From Clostridia bacterium (GTDB lineage: Bacteria > Bacillota > Clostridia > Oscillospirales > Acutalibacteraceae): a stretch of 63,820 bases of DNA. A program made the position numbers and the translations under genes. The notes under the pieces are model-generated. The model searched no databases. It had not been told where the DNA came from and saw only the letters and a list, made by a program, of their open reading frames with translations. Every line of letters starts with the position of its first letter. The first letter of the stretch is position 1. Positions 17,126-27,433 of this stretch are shown here, piece after piece. The stretch spans positions 1 to 63,820 of the forward strand of contig JAFYSE010000037.1 in the NCBI GenBank assembly GCA_017546665.1. Reading direction: 5' to 3'.

Positions 17126-20100
17126 TTAAAATCCAAAAAACGAGATTTGTGCAGTTTCAGGTAAGTCGGCAAACGCACCGATTTCCTTTAATGCTGTAAC
17201 AACTGCACTTGATGCACCTGTTTTTGCTTGGAAATCGTCAATGGAAACGAAGTTTCCGTCACTATTATCCCTACCCTCTACAAGTGCCTTGGCAGCATTT
17301 TCACCAACACCTGAAAGAGCCGAGAATGGCATTCTGATTTTTCCGTCTTCTATGTAATAAACATTTGCACGGGATTTATAAATATCAACGGGAAGAAGTT
17401 CAACGCCTCTTGCCATCATTTCATTAACAACCTGCAAGGCAGTAAACTGGTCTTTTTCCTTGGTTGTCATTGGTTTTCTGTCCTTTGGCTCTGCATTAAG
17501 AGGACCATGGAGTTCAACCATCTTTCTTCTAACAGCATCTCTGCCTTGTGCAACCGTCAACGCATCAAGGTCTCCGCCACGGACAGTCAAGAATGCTGTG
17601 TAATATTCAGTAGGCTTATAAATCTTGTACCAACCAAGACGAAGTGCAGCAATAACATAAGCCGCAGCGTGAGCCTTAGGGAACATATACTTGATTTTTC
17701 TACAAGAATCCATATACCACTGTGGCACATTACAAGCCTTCATGGCATCTTCCGCACCTTCAGGGAAGCCTACCTTTGCAACAATACCTTTACGGGTTTT
17801 TTCCATAATATTGAATGCAAGACCTGAATCAAGTCCCTTATGCATAAGGTATGTCATAATACTGTCACGAGTACCAATAACATCGGAAATTGTACAAGTA
17901 CCATCTTTAATAAGTTCTTGTGCATTACCAAGCCAAACGTCAGTACCGTGGGAAAGCCCTGAAATCTGTAAAAGGTCGGAGAAACATTTGGGCTGTGCTT
18001 CCATAAGCATTCCACGAACAAAATCCGTACCCATTTCAGGAATTGAGAGTGTACCCGTCTGTACACCGATATCATCAGGTGTAAGCCCCAATGCTTCTGG
18101 GCTTGTACACAAACTAACAATTTTAGGGTCACACACATCAACATCCATAACAGGGATTCCCGTCATATCTTCAAGATGTTTATAAAGTGTGGGCACATCA
18201 TGGCCGAGAATATCAAGCTTCAAAATTGTATCGTGCAAGAAATGGAAGTCAAAGTGAGTTGTTTCCATGTCTGATGATGTATCGTTTGCAGGGAATTGAA
18301 CTGCAGTAAAGTCATAAACATCAAACTCATTTGGAACAACAACCATTCCTCCGGGGTGCTGGCCAGTTGTACGCTTAATGCCGGTACAACCCTTTGTGAG
18401 TCTGTCTTCCTCTGCTCGAGTTACAACTTTCCCACGTTCTTCAAGGTATTTTTTAACATAACCATAAGCAGTTTTGTCGGCAACCGTTGCAATTGTACCC
18501 GCTTTAAACACGTGGTCACGACCGAAAAGTTCTTCTGTATATCTATGGGCATTACCCTGATAATCGCCCGAGAAGTTAAGGTCTATATCGGGCGCCTTAT
18601 CGCCATGGAAACCAAGGAATGTTTCAAATGGAATTTCGTGTCCGTCACGAACCATTGGAATATCACAATGTGGGCAATTCTTTGGTGGCATATCAAAGCC
18701 TGAGCCATATTCACCATGTAAAAAGAATTCGCTATGACGACACCTTGGACAACGATAATGAGGTGCTAAAGGGTTAACCTCGGAAATACCTGCCATTGTG
18801 GCAACAAAGGATGAACCAACAGAACCTCGAGAACCAACGTGATAGCCATGTGCTTCGGAGTCCCAAACAAGCTTTTGTGCGATAATATAAAGCACAGCAA
18901 ATCCGTGTTTGATAATTGATTCAAGTTCTCGTGTAAGTCTATCTGCAACATACTCGGGAACAGGGTCGCCATACCAATCCTTTGCCTTGTCCCAGCAAAT
19001 CTGACGCAGTTCATCTTCTGCACCAGGAATTGAAGGCTGGAATGTTCCTTCGGGAATTGGTCTTACCTGCTCAATCATATCCGCAATTTTATTTGTGTTT
19101 GTAACAACAACTTCAAATGCTGTGTCTTCACCAAGATATGAAAATTCCTCAAGCATTTCGTCAGTTGTTTTGAAATAAAGTGGAGCTTGGTCATCAGCAT
19201 CGTCAAAGCCTTTACCCGCCATAAGAATTGCACGGAATTTTGCATCCTCAGGGTCCATAAAGTGAACGTCACCTGTTGCACAAACCAATTTGCCCAACTT
19301 GTCCCCAAGATGGATAATCTTTCGGTTAATGTCACGAATATCTTCAAGAGTTTTAATTCTGTTATATTCTTTGTTTCTGTCAGGATTTTTCGCATTGGGG
19401 TCAGAGTGGGAATCAATCATAAACCTATTGTTTCCGTCAGGCTGAATTTCAAGATAATCGTAATATTCAGCGATTTTAATAATTTCTTCTTCACTCTTTT
19501 CAAGGAGAATTGCCCTAATTAATTCACCTGCTTCACAAGCAGAGCCGAGGATAATACCCTCACGCAATTCATTGAGCTTTGAGCGTGGAATACAAGGTCT
19601 TGTGTGATAATATTTTGTGTGTGCAAGAGACACAAGTTTGTACAAGTTTTTAAGCCCAACTTTATTCTGCACAAGCAAAATAATATGGTATCTTGGCAAC
19701 CTTTCCCAAGAAGTTTCAGGGTCACCAATATCGTCTATCAGGTAACCTTCAACACCATAAATAAGTTTAATATCATCCTTGCCCTTACCCTTCATTGCAT
19801 CAGGATAGCCTTGAACATTACCGTGGTCAGTAATTGCAATAGCAGGATGTCCCCATTGAATTGCTCGTTTAACAAGCTTGTCGGCACCTGTCATACCATC
19901 CATATCGGACATATTTGTATGAAGATGTAATTCAACTCTCTTTTTCTCTGCTTTATCCTGCTTCTTAATCTGCGAAACTGTATTAACTGCAGTTGCAGAG
20001 ATTATATTCTCACCTGAATACTTGTCGAAAGTCACTCTACCGTAAACGATAACTGTTGCACCTTCGCTCAATGCACCCAAAAATGACTTTGCATTTGCAC

Positions 20101-20920
20101 AGGATTCAAAAATCTTTACTGTATATGAATATGTTTTGTCAGTAATGTTGAAATTGATAATATTATTCTTTCCGTCACGTGTTGTACGCACATCAAGGCT
20201 GAAAACTTCGCCCCATACCGCAACCGCACCACTTTCAATGGAAACATCACATAAATTTTGCAAATTTGCAGTACGGATAATATTGCCATAAATTGCTTTT
20301 TGTGTTTCAAGGTAAAGTGGAAAACCATCTTTAACCACATGAGGCTTTGATTCGCTTGAACTTGCAGGTGTAGTTGGCTCAGGAATATTCTTTTCTCTGC
20401 GAATTTCTTCGTCTGCCTTTTTCTGCATACTGTCAAGGGCAAGTTTTGTGTTAAAATCCTCTTCCTGAATAAGCGTTACGGAATATTCAACACCAAAAAC
20501 ACCTTTGATAATTCTCTCGATTTCCTTGTCGCAGTTTGCAGAAAGAAGAATGTCCTTTCCACCTTTTTTAAGAGTTATTTTTAACTCTTTACCAACAATT
20601 TCATAATCTGCATTATTGAAATATCCGTTTGCAACAATAATCTTATCTCTCAAAATCTCAATAATAAGTCCCATAAATTCAGTACGGAAACCAAGTCTTG
20701 ACTCATCGCAAACAATAGTTATATTAACATTGACAGCCCTTGAAAGTTGACTTTCAAGAGCTTCAATTCTATTTTCTTCAATTTTTCTGTAAGGCTTAAT
20801 GGTAAGTTTTGCACTCATTTTCTCCTGTGATACTGAAAACCCCACAATATCTGCAAAGGCAATATCGGGATTTTGCCCACAATCGAAATACTCACCAAAA
20901 AGTGATTTTACTACTGCCAT
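17126..20920 (-). CDS. polC: DNA polymerase III alpha subunit, PolC type, lacking the exonuclease insert
   Basis: A 1264-residue replicative polymerase. In order it has an N-terminal domain (1-190), an OB fold (about 205-320), a PHP domain opening with VELHLHTNMSDMDG (329 on), the polymerase block with GSRGSVGSSFVA (696-707), a zinc ribbon with two Cys-pair clusters (724-752), and the catalytic PDIDLNFSGD (777-786). Family members are usually ~1430 residues, because a DnaQ-like 3'-5' exonuclease is inserted in the PHP domain after a GVEGYL segment. Here GVEGYLIDD runs straight into PHP sequence (DPETSWERLPRYHI) and no DxE exonuclease motif is found. The ~170-residue shortfall matches that domain. 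It closes the pyrH-ispG block. Confidence 0.95.
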   Translation of the reverse strand: MAVVKSLFGEYFDCGQNPDIAFADIVGFSVSQEKMSAKLTIKPYRKIEENRIEALESQLSRAVNVNITIVCDESRLGFRTEFMGLIIEILRDKIIVANGYFNNADYEIVGKELKITLKKGGKDILLSANCDKEIERIIKGVFGVEYSVTLIQEEDFNTKLALDSMQKKADEEIRREKNIPEPTTPASSSESKPHVVKDGFPLYLETQKAIYGNIIRTANLQNLCDVSIESGAVAVWGEVFSLDVRTTRDGKNNIINFNITDKTYSYTVKIFESCANAKSFLGALSEGATVIVYGRVTFDKYSGENIISATAVNTVSQIKKQDKAEKKRVELHLHTNMSDMDGMTGADKLVKRAIQWGHPAIAITDHGNVQGYPDAMKGKGKDDIKLIYGVEGYLIDDIGDPETSWERLPRYHIILLVQNKVGLKNLYKLVSLAHTKYYHTRPCIPRSKLNELREGIILGSACEAGELIRAILLEKSEEEIIKIAEYYDYLEIQPDGNNRFMIDSHSDPNAKNPDRNKEYNRIKTLEDIRDINRKIIHLGDKLGKLVCATGDVHFMDPEDAKFRAILMAGKGFDDADDQAPLYFKTTDEMLEEFSYLGEDTAFEVVVTNTNKIADMIEQVRPIPEGTFQPSIPGAEDELRQICWDKAKDWYGDPVPEYVADRLTRELESIIKHGFAVLYIIAQKLVWDSEAHGYHVGSRGSVGSSFVATMAGISEVNPLAPHYRCPRCRHSEFFLHGEYGSGFDMPPKNCPHCDIPMVRDGHEIPFETFLGFHGDKAPDIDLNFSGDYQGNAHRYTEELFGRDHVFKAGTIATVADKTAYGYVKKYLEERGKVVTRAEEDRLTKGCTGIKRTTGQHPGGMVVVPNEFDVYDFTAVQFPANDTSSDMETTHFDFHFLHDTILKLDILGHDVPTLYKHLEDMTGIPVMDVDVCDPKIVSLCTSPEALGLTPDDIGVQTGTLSIPEMGTDFVRGMLMEAQPKCFSDLLQISGLSHGTDVWLGNAQELIKDGTCTISDVIGTRDSIMTYLMHKGLDSGLAFNIMEKTRKGIVAKVGFPEGAEDAMKACNVPQWYMDSCRKIKYMFPKAHAAAYVIAALRLGWYKIYKPTEYYTAFLTVRGGDLDALTVAQGRDAVRRKMVELHGPLNAEPKDRKPMTTKEKDQFTALQVVNEMMARGVELLPVDIYKSRANVYYIEDGKIRMPFSALSGVGENAAKALVEGRDNSDGNFVSIDDFQAKTGASSAVVTALKEIGAFADLPETAQISFFGF

Positions 20921-20933
20921 ATGTAATTCACCG

Positions 20934-21986
20934 TTATATCTTCTCTATTTCCTTTAAAAGTTCTTCTACAATTTCGCTTTCAGGCACTTTTTTAAGCACC
21001 TCACCGTGTTTGAAAATCACACCACAACCGTCGCCACCTGCAACACCGATATCTGCTTCCTTTGCTTCACCGGGGCCATTAACAACGCAACCCATTACAG
21101 CAACCTTAATTGGCTTATCATAATTCACAAGTGCCTTTTCAACTTTATCAGCAAGACCGATTAAGTCGATTTTTGTTCGTCCACAGGTTGGACAAGAAAC
21201 TATTTGTGCACAGTCAGTTTTAATTCCTGCTGCCTTTAAAATATCAAAACCAGCCTTAACCTCTGTTACAGGGTCGGCAGTCATTGAAACTCGGATTGTG
21301 TCACCAATGCCATCAAGTAAAAGTGAACCGATACCGATACTTGATTTTACAAGCGCCATATTGTGTGTACCCGCTTCAGTAACGCCCAAATGCAAAGGAT
21401 AATCGCACATATCGGCAACTAATCTATATGCCTTTACCATCTTCTGCACATCAGAAGATTTTATTGAAACGACTATATCGTTAAAATCAAATTTCTCAAG
21501 AAGTGAAATATGATACATAGCACTTTCAGCCATAGCTTCAGGTGTTGGTGAGCCATATTTAGCCAACAAATGCTTTTCAAGTGAGCCTGAATTTACACCG
21601 ATACGGATTGGTACATTATGAAGACGACAAGCATTTGCAACTGCACGAACTTTTTCATCGTCACCGATATTACCGGGATTAATTCTGATTTTATCCACGC
21701 CCGCCGCTACACTTTCCAAAGCACAACGATAATCAAAATGAATATCTGCAACAACTGGGATTTTAACCGCATTTTTAACTGCGTACAATGTATTAACTGC
21801 CTCTTTATTAGGCACAGTAAGACGGATAATCTGGCATCCTGCTTGTTCTAATTCAACTGCCTGACGAACATTTCCTTCTGCATCCTCTGCAATAACATTG
21901 AGCATTGACTGCACAGAAATAGGATTATTTCCACCAATTTTAACATTACCTGCCGTTACAACTCGGCTTTTTCTACGTTCTATCAT
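20934..21986 (-). CDS. ispG: 4-hydroxy-3-methylbut-2-enyl diphosphate synthase IspG
   Basis: A 350-residue 4Fe-4S enzyme of the MEP isoprenoid pathway, converting MEcPP to HMBPP. The TIM-barrel part starts RRKSRVVTAGNVKIGG with NNPISVQSM. The cluster cysteines are in SCPTCGRTK and in VMGCVVNGPGEA. It is the short bacterial form without the plant-type insert. It lies 14 bp from polC and 14 bp from rseP in one operon with the pathway enzyme Dxr. Confidence 0.96.
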   Translation of the reverse strand: MIERRKSRVVTAGNVKIGGNNPISVQSMLNVIAEDAEGNVRQAVELEQAGCQIIRLTVPNKEAVNTLYAVKNAVKIPVVADIHFDYRCALESVAAGVDKIRINPGNIGDDEKVRAVANACRLHNVPIRIGVNSGSLEKHLLAKYGSPTPEAMAESAMYHISLLEKFDFNDIVVSIKSSDVQKMVKAYRLVADMCDYPLHLGVTEAGTHNMALVKSSIGIGSLLLDGIGDTIRVSMTADPVTEVKAGFDILKAAGIKTDCAQIVSCPTCGRTKIDLIGLADKVEKALVNYDKPIKVAVMGCVVNGPGEAKEADIGVAGGDGCGVIFKHGEVLKKVPESEIVEELLKEIEKI

Positions 21987-22000
21987 AAATCACACCATCT

Positions 22001-23059
22001 TTAATTTTTGATTAAATTTACAATATCATTAAAAGTTACTAACACCATCAAAACGAGTAACAATACAAGCCCTGCGCCGTGAATAAATCCCTCATATTTT
22101 GGTTTTATGGGCTTTCTGCGAATTCCTTCAATCACAAGGAAGAAAAGTCTTCCACCATCAAGTGCTGGTAATGGCATAAGGTTAAAAATACCAATATTGA
22201 TTGTAATAAATGCCATAATATTTAGAGTTGCAATAAGACCTTCTTTGCTCTGTGTAGCACTTGATGCCATATCTGCAATTATATTCACAGTCCCTACGGG
22301 TCCTGACAAATCAGTTAAACCATATCTGCCCGTTACAAGGTCGAAAAGACTCAACCAAACAAGTCTTGCAATAGATGCTGTCTGCTTAAAGGAATTTGTT
22401 ATGACATTTAGAATTGTCGGTTCTTCACCAAGAATAATAAAATCATATTCAATATAAGTATATTTTCCTTCTTTAATTGTTTTGAATGTAACATCTTTAA
22501 GCTCTACTTTTTCACCGTCACGACGTACAGTCATATCAAAAATACCGTCGTCACTTCTTGTCATCAAGAAGGAAACGTCCGTTCCTGATAAAACCATTTT
22601 TCCGTCAATGGAAAGAATTTCATCCCCTGCTTTAAGACCTGTCTGCTCACTGATTGCATTCTCATAGAAACTATGAATTTTATTTGTTGCAATCAAGTCA
22701 TCCATTGAAAGAATTGTTGCTACAATTACAACTCCTAAAATAAGGTTCATAATTGCACCCGCAGCAACAATTATGATTTTTTGCCACACCTTTTTTCGAT
22801 TAAAAGCATTTTCATCTTCGCTTTCTTCGTCTTCGCCCTCCATACTCACGTAACCTCCAATGGGTAAAAGACGGAGAGCATAGGTTGTATCCCCTTTTTT
22901 CTTTTTGAAAATTGCAGGACCCATTCCAAGTGCGAATTCATTAACCTTAACCTTGAAAAACTTTGCAAAGGTAAAATGACCCAATTCATGTATTGATATT
23001 AAAAGTCCAAAGAACAATATTGCCACTAAAAAAGGCCAAACCTTTGACCAGATTTCCAA
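22001..23059 (-). CDS. rseP: Site-2 intramembrane zinc protease RseP
   Basis: A 352-residue M50-family protease with several membrane segments. The first helix carries the zinc motif HELGH, a PDZ-like domain occupies about residues 110-200 (GLKAGDEILSIDGK), and the late motif LPALDGGR supplies the third metal ligand. It cleaves membrane-embedded substrates such as anti-sigma factors or signal peptide remnants. No ATG is available near the start; TTG 23059 is used, 21 bp after dxr. It is of normal length for the Gram-positive form. Confidence 0.93.
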   Translation of the reverse strand: MEIWSKVWPFLVAILFFGLLISIHELGHFTFAKFFKVKVNEFALGMGPAIFKKKKGDTTYALRLLPIGGYVSMEGEDEESEDENAFNRKKVWQKIIIVAAGAIMNLILGVVIVATILSMDDLIATNKIHSFYENAISEQTGLKAGDEILSIDGKMVLSGTDVSFLMTRSDDGIFDMTVRRDGEKVELKDVTFKTIKEGKYTYIEYDFIILGEEPTILNVITNSFKQTASIARLVWLSLFDLVTGRYGLTDLSGPVGTVNIIADMASSATQSKEGLIATLNIMAFITINIGIFNLMPLPALDGGRLFFLVIEGIRRKPIKPKYEGFIHGAGLVLLLVLMVLVTFNDIVNLIKN

Positions 23060-23080
23060 AAAATCACTGCTTTCTAAAAA

Positions 23081-24232
23081 TTACTGTTTTGCGTATTTAA
23101 TTACAAGCTCTCTCGCAAGAATATCTGCATTGTAAACATCATCCACCGTATAGTTTTCAACCTTTGGTGCATCGTTCATCACTTTTTCTACCAACTCTGC
23201 AATCTGCAAGAAACCGATTTCACCTTTTCTGAACATAAGGTTTGCCTGTTCATTAGCAGAGTTTGCAAATGCAGGATAAAGGCCTCCACGAGTAATTGCC
23301 TCACGACAGATATCCATACAACGGAAAGTTTCATAATCGGGTTTATAGAATGTAAGTGTACCTAATTTTGTCAAATCCAATTCACCTGTAAGAGATTCAA
23401 TTCTTTCAGGATAAGTAAGTGCATACTGAATCGGAATTTTCATATCGGGAAGTCCCATTTGTGCAATTACTGCATTATCATCATACTCAACAGCAGAGTG
23501 AATTATACTCTCTCTGTGAACAACGATTTCAATCTTTGATGGATGAACCGAGAAAAGCCACACTGCCTCAATAAGTTCAAGTCCCTTATTCATCATTGTA
23601 GCAGAGTCAATGGTTATTTTTTGTCCCATACTCCAATTTGGATGTTTAAGAGCATCTGCAACTGTTACTTTTTCTAATTCTTCACGAGTTTTCCCGAAGA
23701 ATGGACCACCACTTGCTGTGAGAATAATTCTCTTTAACGCCTTGTTTGTAGGTTGCCCTTGTAAGCATTGGAAAATTGCTGAATGTTCAGAGTCAACAGG
23801 AAGAATATCGACACCCTTTTCCTTTGCTTTTGTTGTAACAAGCAACCCACCTGCCACAAGAGTTTCTTTATTGGCAAGAGCAATCTTTTTATTTGCTTCA
23901 ATGGCAGAAAGTGTAGGTTTAAGACCTGCCATACCCACAACGGAGTTGATTACAGTATCTGCACTCTCCACCCTCGCACATTCACAAACACCGTCGATAC
24001 CTGAAAGGACCTTAACATCAATATCGGACACACGATTTTTAAGCTCTTTTGCTGCATTTTCATCAACCAAAGCAGCCACCTGTGGCTTAAATTCACGGAT
24101 TTGCTCCTCAATTAAATCTACGTTAGAATATGCCGAAAGCGCGGAGACAGAGTAACCGCACTTTCTTGCTGTTTCAAGGCTCTGTGTACCGATTGAACCG
24201 GTTGAGCCTAAAATACTTAAATTTTTAGTCAT
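23081..24232 (-). CDS. dxr: 1-deoxy-D-xylulose 5-phosphate reductoisomerase
   Basis: A 383-residue NADPH- and metal-dependent enzyme making MEP. The Rossmann motif LGSTGSIGTQSLE is N-terminal. The metal-binding acid is in LPVDSEHSAIFQCL, and the flexible-loop and substrate segments ASGGPF and HPNWSMGQKITIDSATMMNKGLE are intact. The ATG overlaps the cdsA stop (TAATG). It would feed IspG, encoded two genes downstream. Confidence 0.96.
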   Translation of the reverse strand: MTKNLSILGSTGSIGTQSLETARKCGYSVSALSAYSNVDLIEEQIREFKPQVAALVDENAAKELKNRVSDIDVKVLSGIDGVCECARVESADTVINSVVGMAGLKPTLSAIEANKKIALANKETLVAGGLLVTTKAKEKGVDILPVDSEHSAIFQCLQGQPTNKALKRIILTASGGPFFGKTREELEKVTVADALKHPNWSMGQKITIDSATMMNKGLELIEAVWLFSVHPSKIEIVVHRESIIHSAVEYDDNAVIAQMGLPDMKIPIQYALTYPERIESLTGELDLTKLGTLTFYKPDYETFRCMDICREAITRGGLYPAFANSANEQANLMFRKGEIGFLQIAELVEKVMNDAPKVENYTVDDVYNADILARELVIKYAKQ

Positions 24233-25101
24233 TAAATTGACACCTCGAAGATGTTAAATACTGCATAGAATGCAGCAGAAACAAACATAATGCTATCAAA
24301 ACGGTCCATAATTCCACCGTGTCCGGGGATTAAGTTACCGAAATCTTTTATACCATAATTACGCTTAATAAGTGATGCTGTAAGGTCACCACACATACCA
24401 ACAACCGATAATATTGCTGATACAATAATAATTGCCACATAATTATTTGACGGATTTTCAAAGAAGAAATTATTATACACTGCATAGAGAATTACATTTG
24501 CAAGGATACATCCGAGAACACCACCGATGGCACCCTCAACTGTCTTTTTAGGACTGATTTTCGGACAAAGCTTGTGCTTTCCTAAAAAACTTCCTGCAAA
24601 ATATGCAAAAGTATCCGTAAAACAAGCAGAGAAGAGAATAAATAAAATCAAGAAAATTCCGTGGGCATTTGTATATCCTTTGTAGGGGAAATATATTGCC
24701 ACATCTCTGAAATACATAAGTCTTGTAAATGCAAATGGCACAAAGAGTGACGACATTACAACAAATGATACATCAGAAAATTTTGTGTTTTCGTGATTAT
24801 GAAGCATTAAGAAACACAAAATCAAAACATAGGTAGTAATCAAATATTCAGTTTTTAAATTAAGCGTATCAATCTGCTCTAACAAAAAACCATACTCGTA
24901 AAAAATCGGGAATGATGTTGATACAATAAGGCTTAAAATCATTATGGGTTTGTTTTTAAGTCCGATTGAACGATTAAGCTCGTATGTTGCCATAAAGCAA
25001 AGGAACATCGCAAAAACAAGGAACACCCAAGTATGCATAAATACTAACGCAGATATTCCGATTGCCGTCCACAAAAGACCGAACACTATTCTTTTTGCCA
25101 T
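24232..25101 (-). CDS. cdsA: Phosphatidate cytidylyltransferase CdsA
   Basis: A 289-residue polytopic membrane enzyme making CDP-diacylglycerol for phospholipid synthesis. The signature near the C-terminus (SLIKRNYGIKDFGNLIPGHGGIMDRFDS) is complete, preceded by KLCPKISPKKTVEGAIGG. Seven to eight hydrophobic segments are visible. It lies between uppS and dxr in the standard Firmicutes order. Confidence 0.95.
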   Translation of the reverse strand: MAKRIVFGLLWTAIGISALVFMHTWVFLVFAMFLCFMATYELNRSIGLKNKPIMILSLIVSTSFPIFYEYGFLLEQIDTLNLKTEYLITTYVLILCFLMLHNHENTKFSDVSFVVMSSLFVPFAFTRLMYFRDVAIYFPYKGYTNAHGIFLILFILFSACFTDTFAYFAGSFLGKHKLCPKISPKKTVEGAIGGVLGCILANVILYAVYNNFFFENPSNNYVAIIIVSAILSVVGMCGDLTASLIKRNYGIKDFGNLIPGHGGIMDRFDSIMFVSAAFYAVFNIFEVSI

Positions 25102-25136
25102 AAAATATCCTCTTTCAAATTATTTTGATACTATCC

Positions 25137-25871
25137 TCAAACACCGCCAAAGCGTCTGTTACGCTTTTCAAATTCCCTTAATGCCTCACAGAGATTTTCT
25201 TCTGTGAAATCCGGCCACAAAACATTTGAAAACCAGAATTCCGAATAAGCTGACTGCCATGTCAAGAAGTTTGATAATCTGTATTCACCACTTGGTCTGA
25301 TAATCAAATCCGGGTCAGGAAGATTTTTTGTGTAAAGGTTCTGGGAAATCATTTCTTCTGTTATTTCATCAGGAGAAATCTCACCTTTTGCAACCTTTTC
25401 TGCAATTGCCTTTACACCCTGAGTAATCTCGTGGCGGCCACCGTAATTAACAGCAAGGTTCAAAACAACCTTGGTTTCATATTTACTTACATTTTCAATA
25501 TGCTCCATTAATGCCTGAATATCCTCAGGAATTCCGGTACGGTCACCAACAAATCGTAAGGTTATACCTTTTTCTTTGTTTTCTTCTGTTCTTTCGTCTG
25601 CTTCAATAAGATATTCACGGAAAAGTTGCATAATCGCATCAACTTCTTCCTGAGGGCGTTTCCAGTTTTCAGTTGAAAAAGCATAGAAAGTCAAGCACTT
25701 AACACCTACGTCGGCTGCGAATTCGCCGATTTTCCGAAATGTTTTTGCCCCCTCAATATGCCCCTTATATCTTGGCAAACCTCTCTCCTTTGCCCATCTG
25801 CCATTACCATCCATAATAATGCCAATATGCTTAGGCAAAACAGAGAATTGCGGAATATTTTTCTTATCCAT
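25137..25871 (-). CDS. uppS: Undecaprenyl diphosphate synthase (cis-prenyltransferase)
   Basis: A 244-residue enzyme building the C55 lipid carrier of cell-wall synthesis from FPP and IPP. The catalytic aspartate is in HIGIIMDGNGRWAKERG, and the later blocks FYAFSTENWKRP, LNLAVNYGGR and DLIIRPSGEYRLSNFL are intact, including the C-terminal glutamate region FTEENL. ATG 25871 is chosen over the TTG at 25889, since it aligns with usual N-termini. It sits downstream of frr. Confidence 0.95.
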   Translation of the reverse strand: MDKKNIPQFSVLPKHIGIIMDGNGRWAKERGLPRYKGHIEGAKTFRKIGEFAADVGVKCLTFYAFSTENWKRPQEEVDAIMQLFREYLIEADERTEENKEKGITLRFVGDRTGIPEDIQALMEHIENVSKYETKVVLNLAVNYGGRHEITQGVKAIAEKVAKGEISPDEITEEMISQNLYTKNLPDPDLIIRPSGEYRLSNFLTWQSAYSEFWFSNVLWPDFTEENLCEALREFEKRNRRFGGV

Positions 25872-25921
25872 AACTTCAAAAATAAGCAAATCAAGGCGGT
25901 ATTACCCGCCCTTAGATTTGT

Positions 25922-26476
25922 TTATATCTCCATAATTTCTTTTTCTTTCTTATCGGCAATAGTGTCGATTTCTTTTATGAATTCATCAGTGATTTTCTGA
26001 ATTTTTGTTTCTGCATTCTTCTGGTCGTCTTCAGTAATTTCACTGTTCTTCTTCATAGTCTTGATTTTATCAATACCATCACGACGGATTGAACGGATTG
26101 CAACCTTTGATTCTTCAGCAGTCTTACTTACATCCTTGCAAAGCATCTTTCTACGTTCCTCTGTGAGAGGTGGAAATGTAAGACGGATAACCTTGCCATC
26201 GTTCATTGGTGTAATTCCAATGTCAGATGCCTGAATTGCCTTTGAAATAGGATTAATTGTACTTACATCCCAAGGCTGAATAACAAGAACTCTACCTTCG
26301 CTTACTGAAACAGCAGCCATCTGCTGAATTGGTGTTGGAACACCGTAATAGTCAACAGAAATCTTATCAAGAACTGCAGGAGTTGCTCTACCAGCTCTCA
26401 TTCCTGCAAACTCCTTTTCAAGAGCCATAATGGTCTTGTTCATTTTTTCTTTCATTGTATCAAAAACTGTATTCAT
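25922..26476 (-). CDS. frr: Ribosome recycling factor
   Basis: A 184-residue factor splitting post-termination ribosomes together with EF-G. It is recognised from the AGRATPAVLDKISVDYYG opening, LVIQPWD, and the helical C-terminal part RRDGIDKIKTMKKN. The family length is 185. It lies between pyrH and uppS with an 18-bp gap to pyrH. Confidence 0.96.
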   Translation of the reverse strand: MNTVFDTMKEKMNKTIMALEKEFAGMRAGRATPAVLDKISVDYYGVPTPIQQMAAVSVSEGRVLVIQPWDVSTINPISKAIQASDIGITPMNDGKVIRLTFPPLTEERRKMLCKDVSKTAEESKVAIRSIRRDGIDKIKTMKKNSEITEDDQKNAETKIQKITDEFIKEIDTIADKKEKEIMEI

Positions 26477-26494
26477 AATGTTTCTCCTTTATGT

Positions 26495-27208
26495 TTATTT
26501 CTCGTCAACAACGAGTGTACCAACTGTTTCACCTTTAATAGCCTTAACCATATTTTCAGGCTGTTGAAGATTGAAAACAAGAAGTGGAATTTTATTGTCA
26601 CGGCAAAGAGAAGCAGCAGTACTATCCATAACTGCAAGTCCCTTGCTTAAAATATCATGATGAGTAATAACATCATACTTAATTGCATCATCAAAACGAT
26701 TTGGGTCCTTGTCATAAACACCGTCAACGTTTGTTGCCTTAAAGATAATATCAGCATCAATTTCAGCTGCACGGAGAGCTGCTGCAGTATCAGTTGAGAA
26801 GAATGGGTTACCGGTACCACAACCGAAAATAACAACTCTGCCCTTTTCAAGGTGACGCTTTGCACGATGGCTGATGTAAGGCTCGGCAATTTTATTCATT
26901 TCAATAGCAGTCTGAACTCTAACAATAACACCCATCTGTTCAAGTGAATCAGCAAGTGCCAATGAGTTCATAACAGTTGCAAGCATACCGATATGGTCTG
27001 CTCTTGTTCTGTCCATATCGCCACTGCTACGACCTCTCCAGAAATTACCACCACCAACAACGATTGCGATTTCAGCGCCCATATCTGCCATTTCCTTTAC
27101 TGCAGAACAAACGCTGTTTACTGTGTCAAAATCAAAGCCGTGTTTCTTATCCCCTGCAAGAACTTCGCCACTGACTTTTAATAGTACTCTTTTATACTTT
27201 GGTTCCAT
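26495..27208 (-). CDS. pyrH: UMP kinase
   Basis: A 237-residue amino-acid-kinase-fold enzyme phosphorylating UMP. It has [12 protein letters not shown], the [11 protein letters not shown] glycine loop, [11 protein letters not shown] and the nucleotide-binding [11 protein letters not shown]. The ATG at 27208 follows a strong GGAGGTG ribosome site; the frame is open upstream to 27250 without a site. It is the first gene of the pyrH-frr-uppS-cdsA-dxr-rseP-ispG-polC operon. Confidence 0.96.
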   Translation of the reverse strand: MEPKYKRVLLKVSGEVLAGDKKHGFDFDTVNSVCSAVKEMADMGAEIAIVVGGGNFWRGRSSGDMDRTRADHIGMLATVMNSLALADSLEQMGVIVRVQTAIEMNKIAEPYISHRAKRHLEKGRVVIFGCGTGNPFFSTDTAAALRAAEIDADIIFKATNVDGVYDKDPNRFDDAIKYDVITHHDILSKGLAVMDSTAASLCRDNKIPLLVFNLQQPENMVKAIKGETVGTLVVDEK

Positions 27209-27259
27209 AATAAAACACCTCCACGGTAAACACAATTTTCCGTTTACCATATTTAGTAT

Positions 27260-27288
27260 ATTTTACATTAAAATAGCCTTTATGTAAA
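27260..27288 (-). promoter_or_regulatory. Promoter of the pyrH-polC operon
   Basis: On the minus strand TTTACA (27288-27283), a 17-nt spacer and TAAAAT (27265-27260), ~50 nt upstream of the pyrH ATG. Confidence 0.8.
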
Positions 27289-27336
27289 GAGTATTTTTCA
27301 ATAAAATACGACCTTCTTCTTGCTACAAAGTGCATA

Positions 27337-27365
27337 TTGACTTAAATCGACAAAAGTTATATAAT
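27337..27365 (+). promoter_or_regulatory. Promoter of the phosphotransferase gene
   Basis: TTGACT (27337-27342), a 17-nt spacer and TATAAT (27360-27365). It is divergent from the pyrH promoter. Confidence 0.85.
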
Positions 27366-27433
27366 CAATATGGTTATTTTCTCTATGTTGGCGTAAGGTC
27401 AACATTATTTTTTGTTATATTGAGGTGTTTTCC

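Noticed and set aside
17691-18185. 164-codon + strand frame opposite polC
   Set aside because: Shadow of a strongly conserved coding region.
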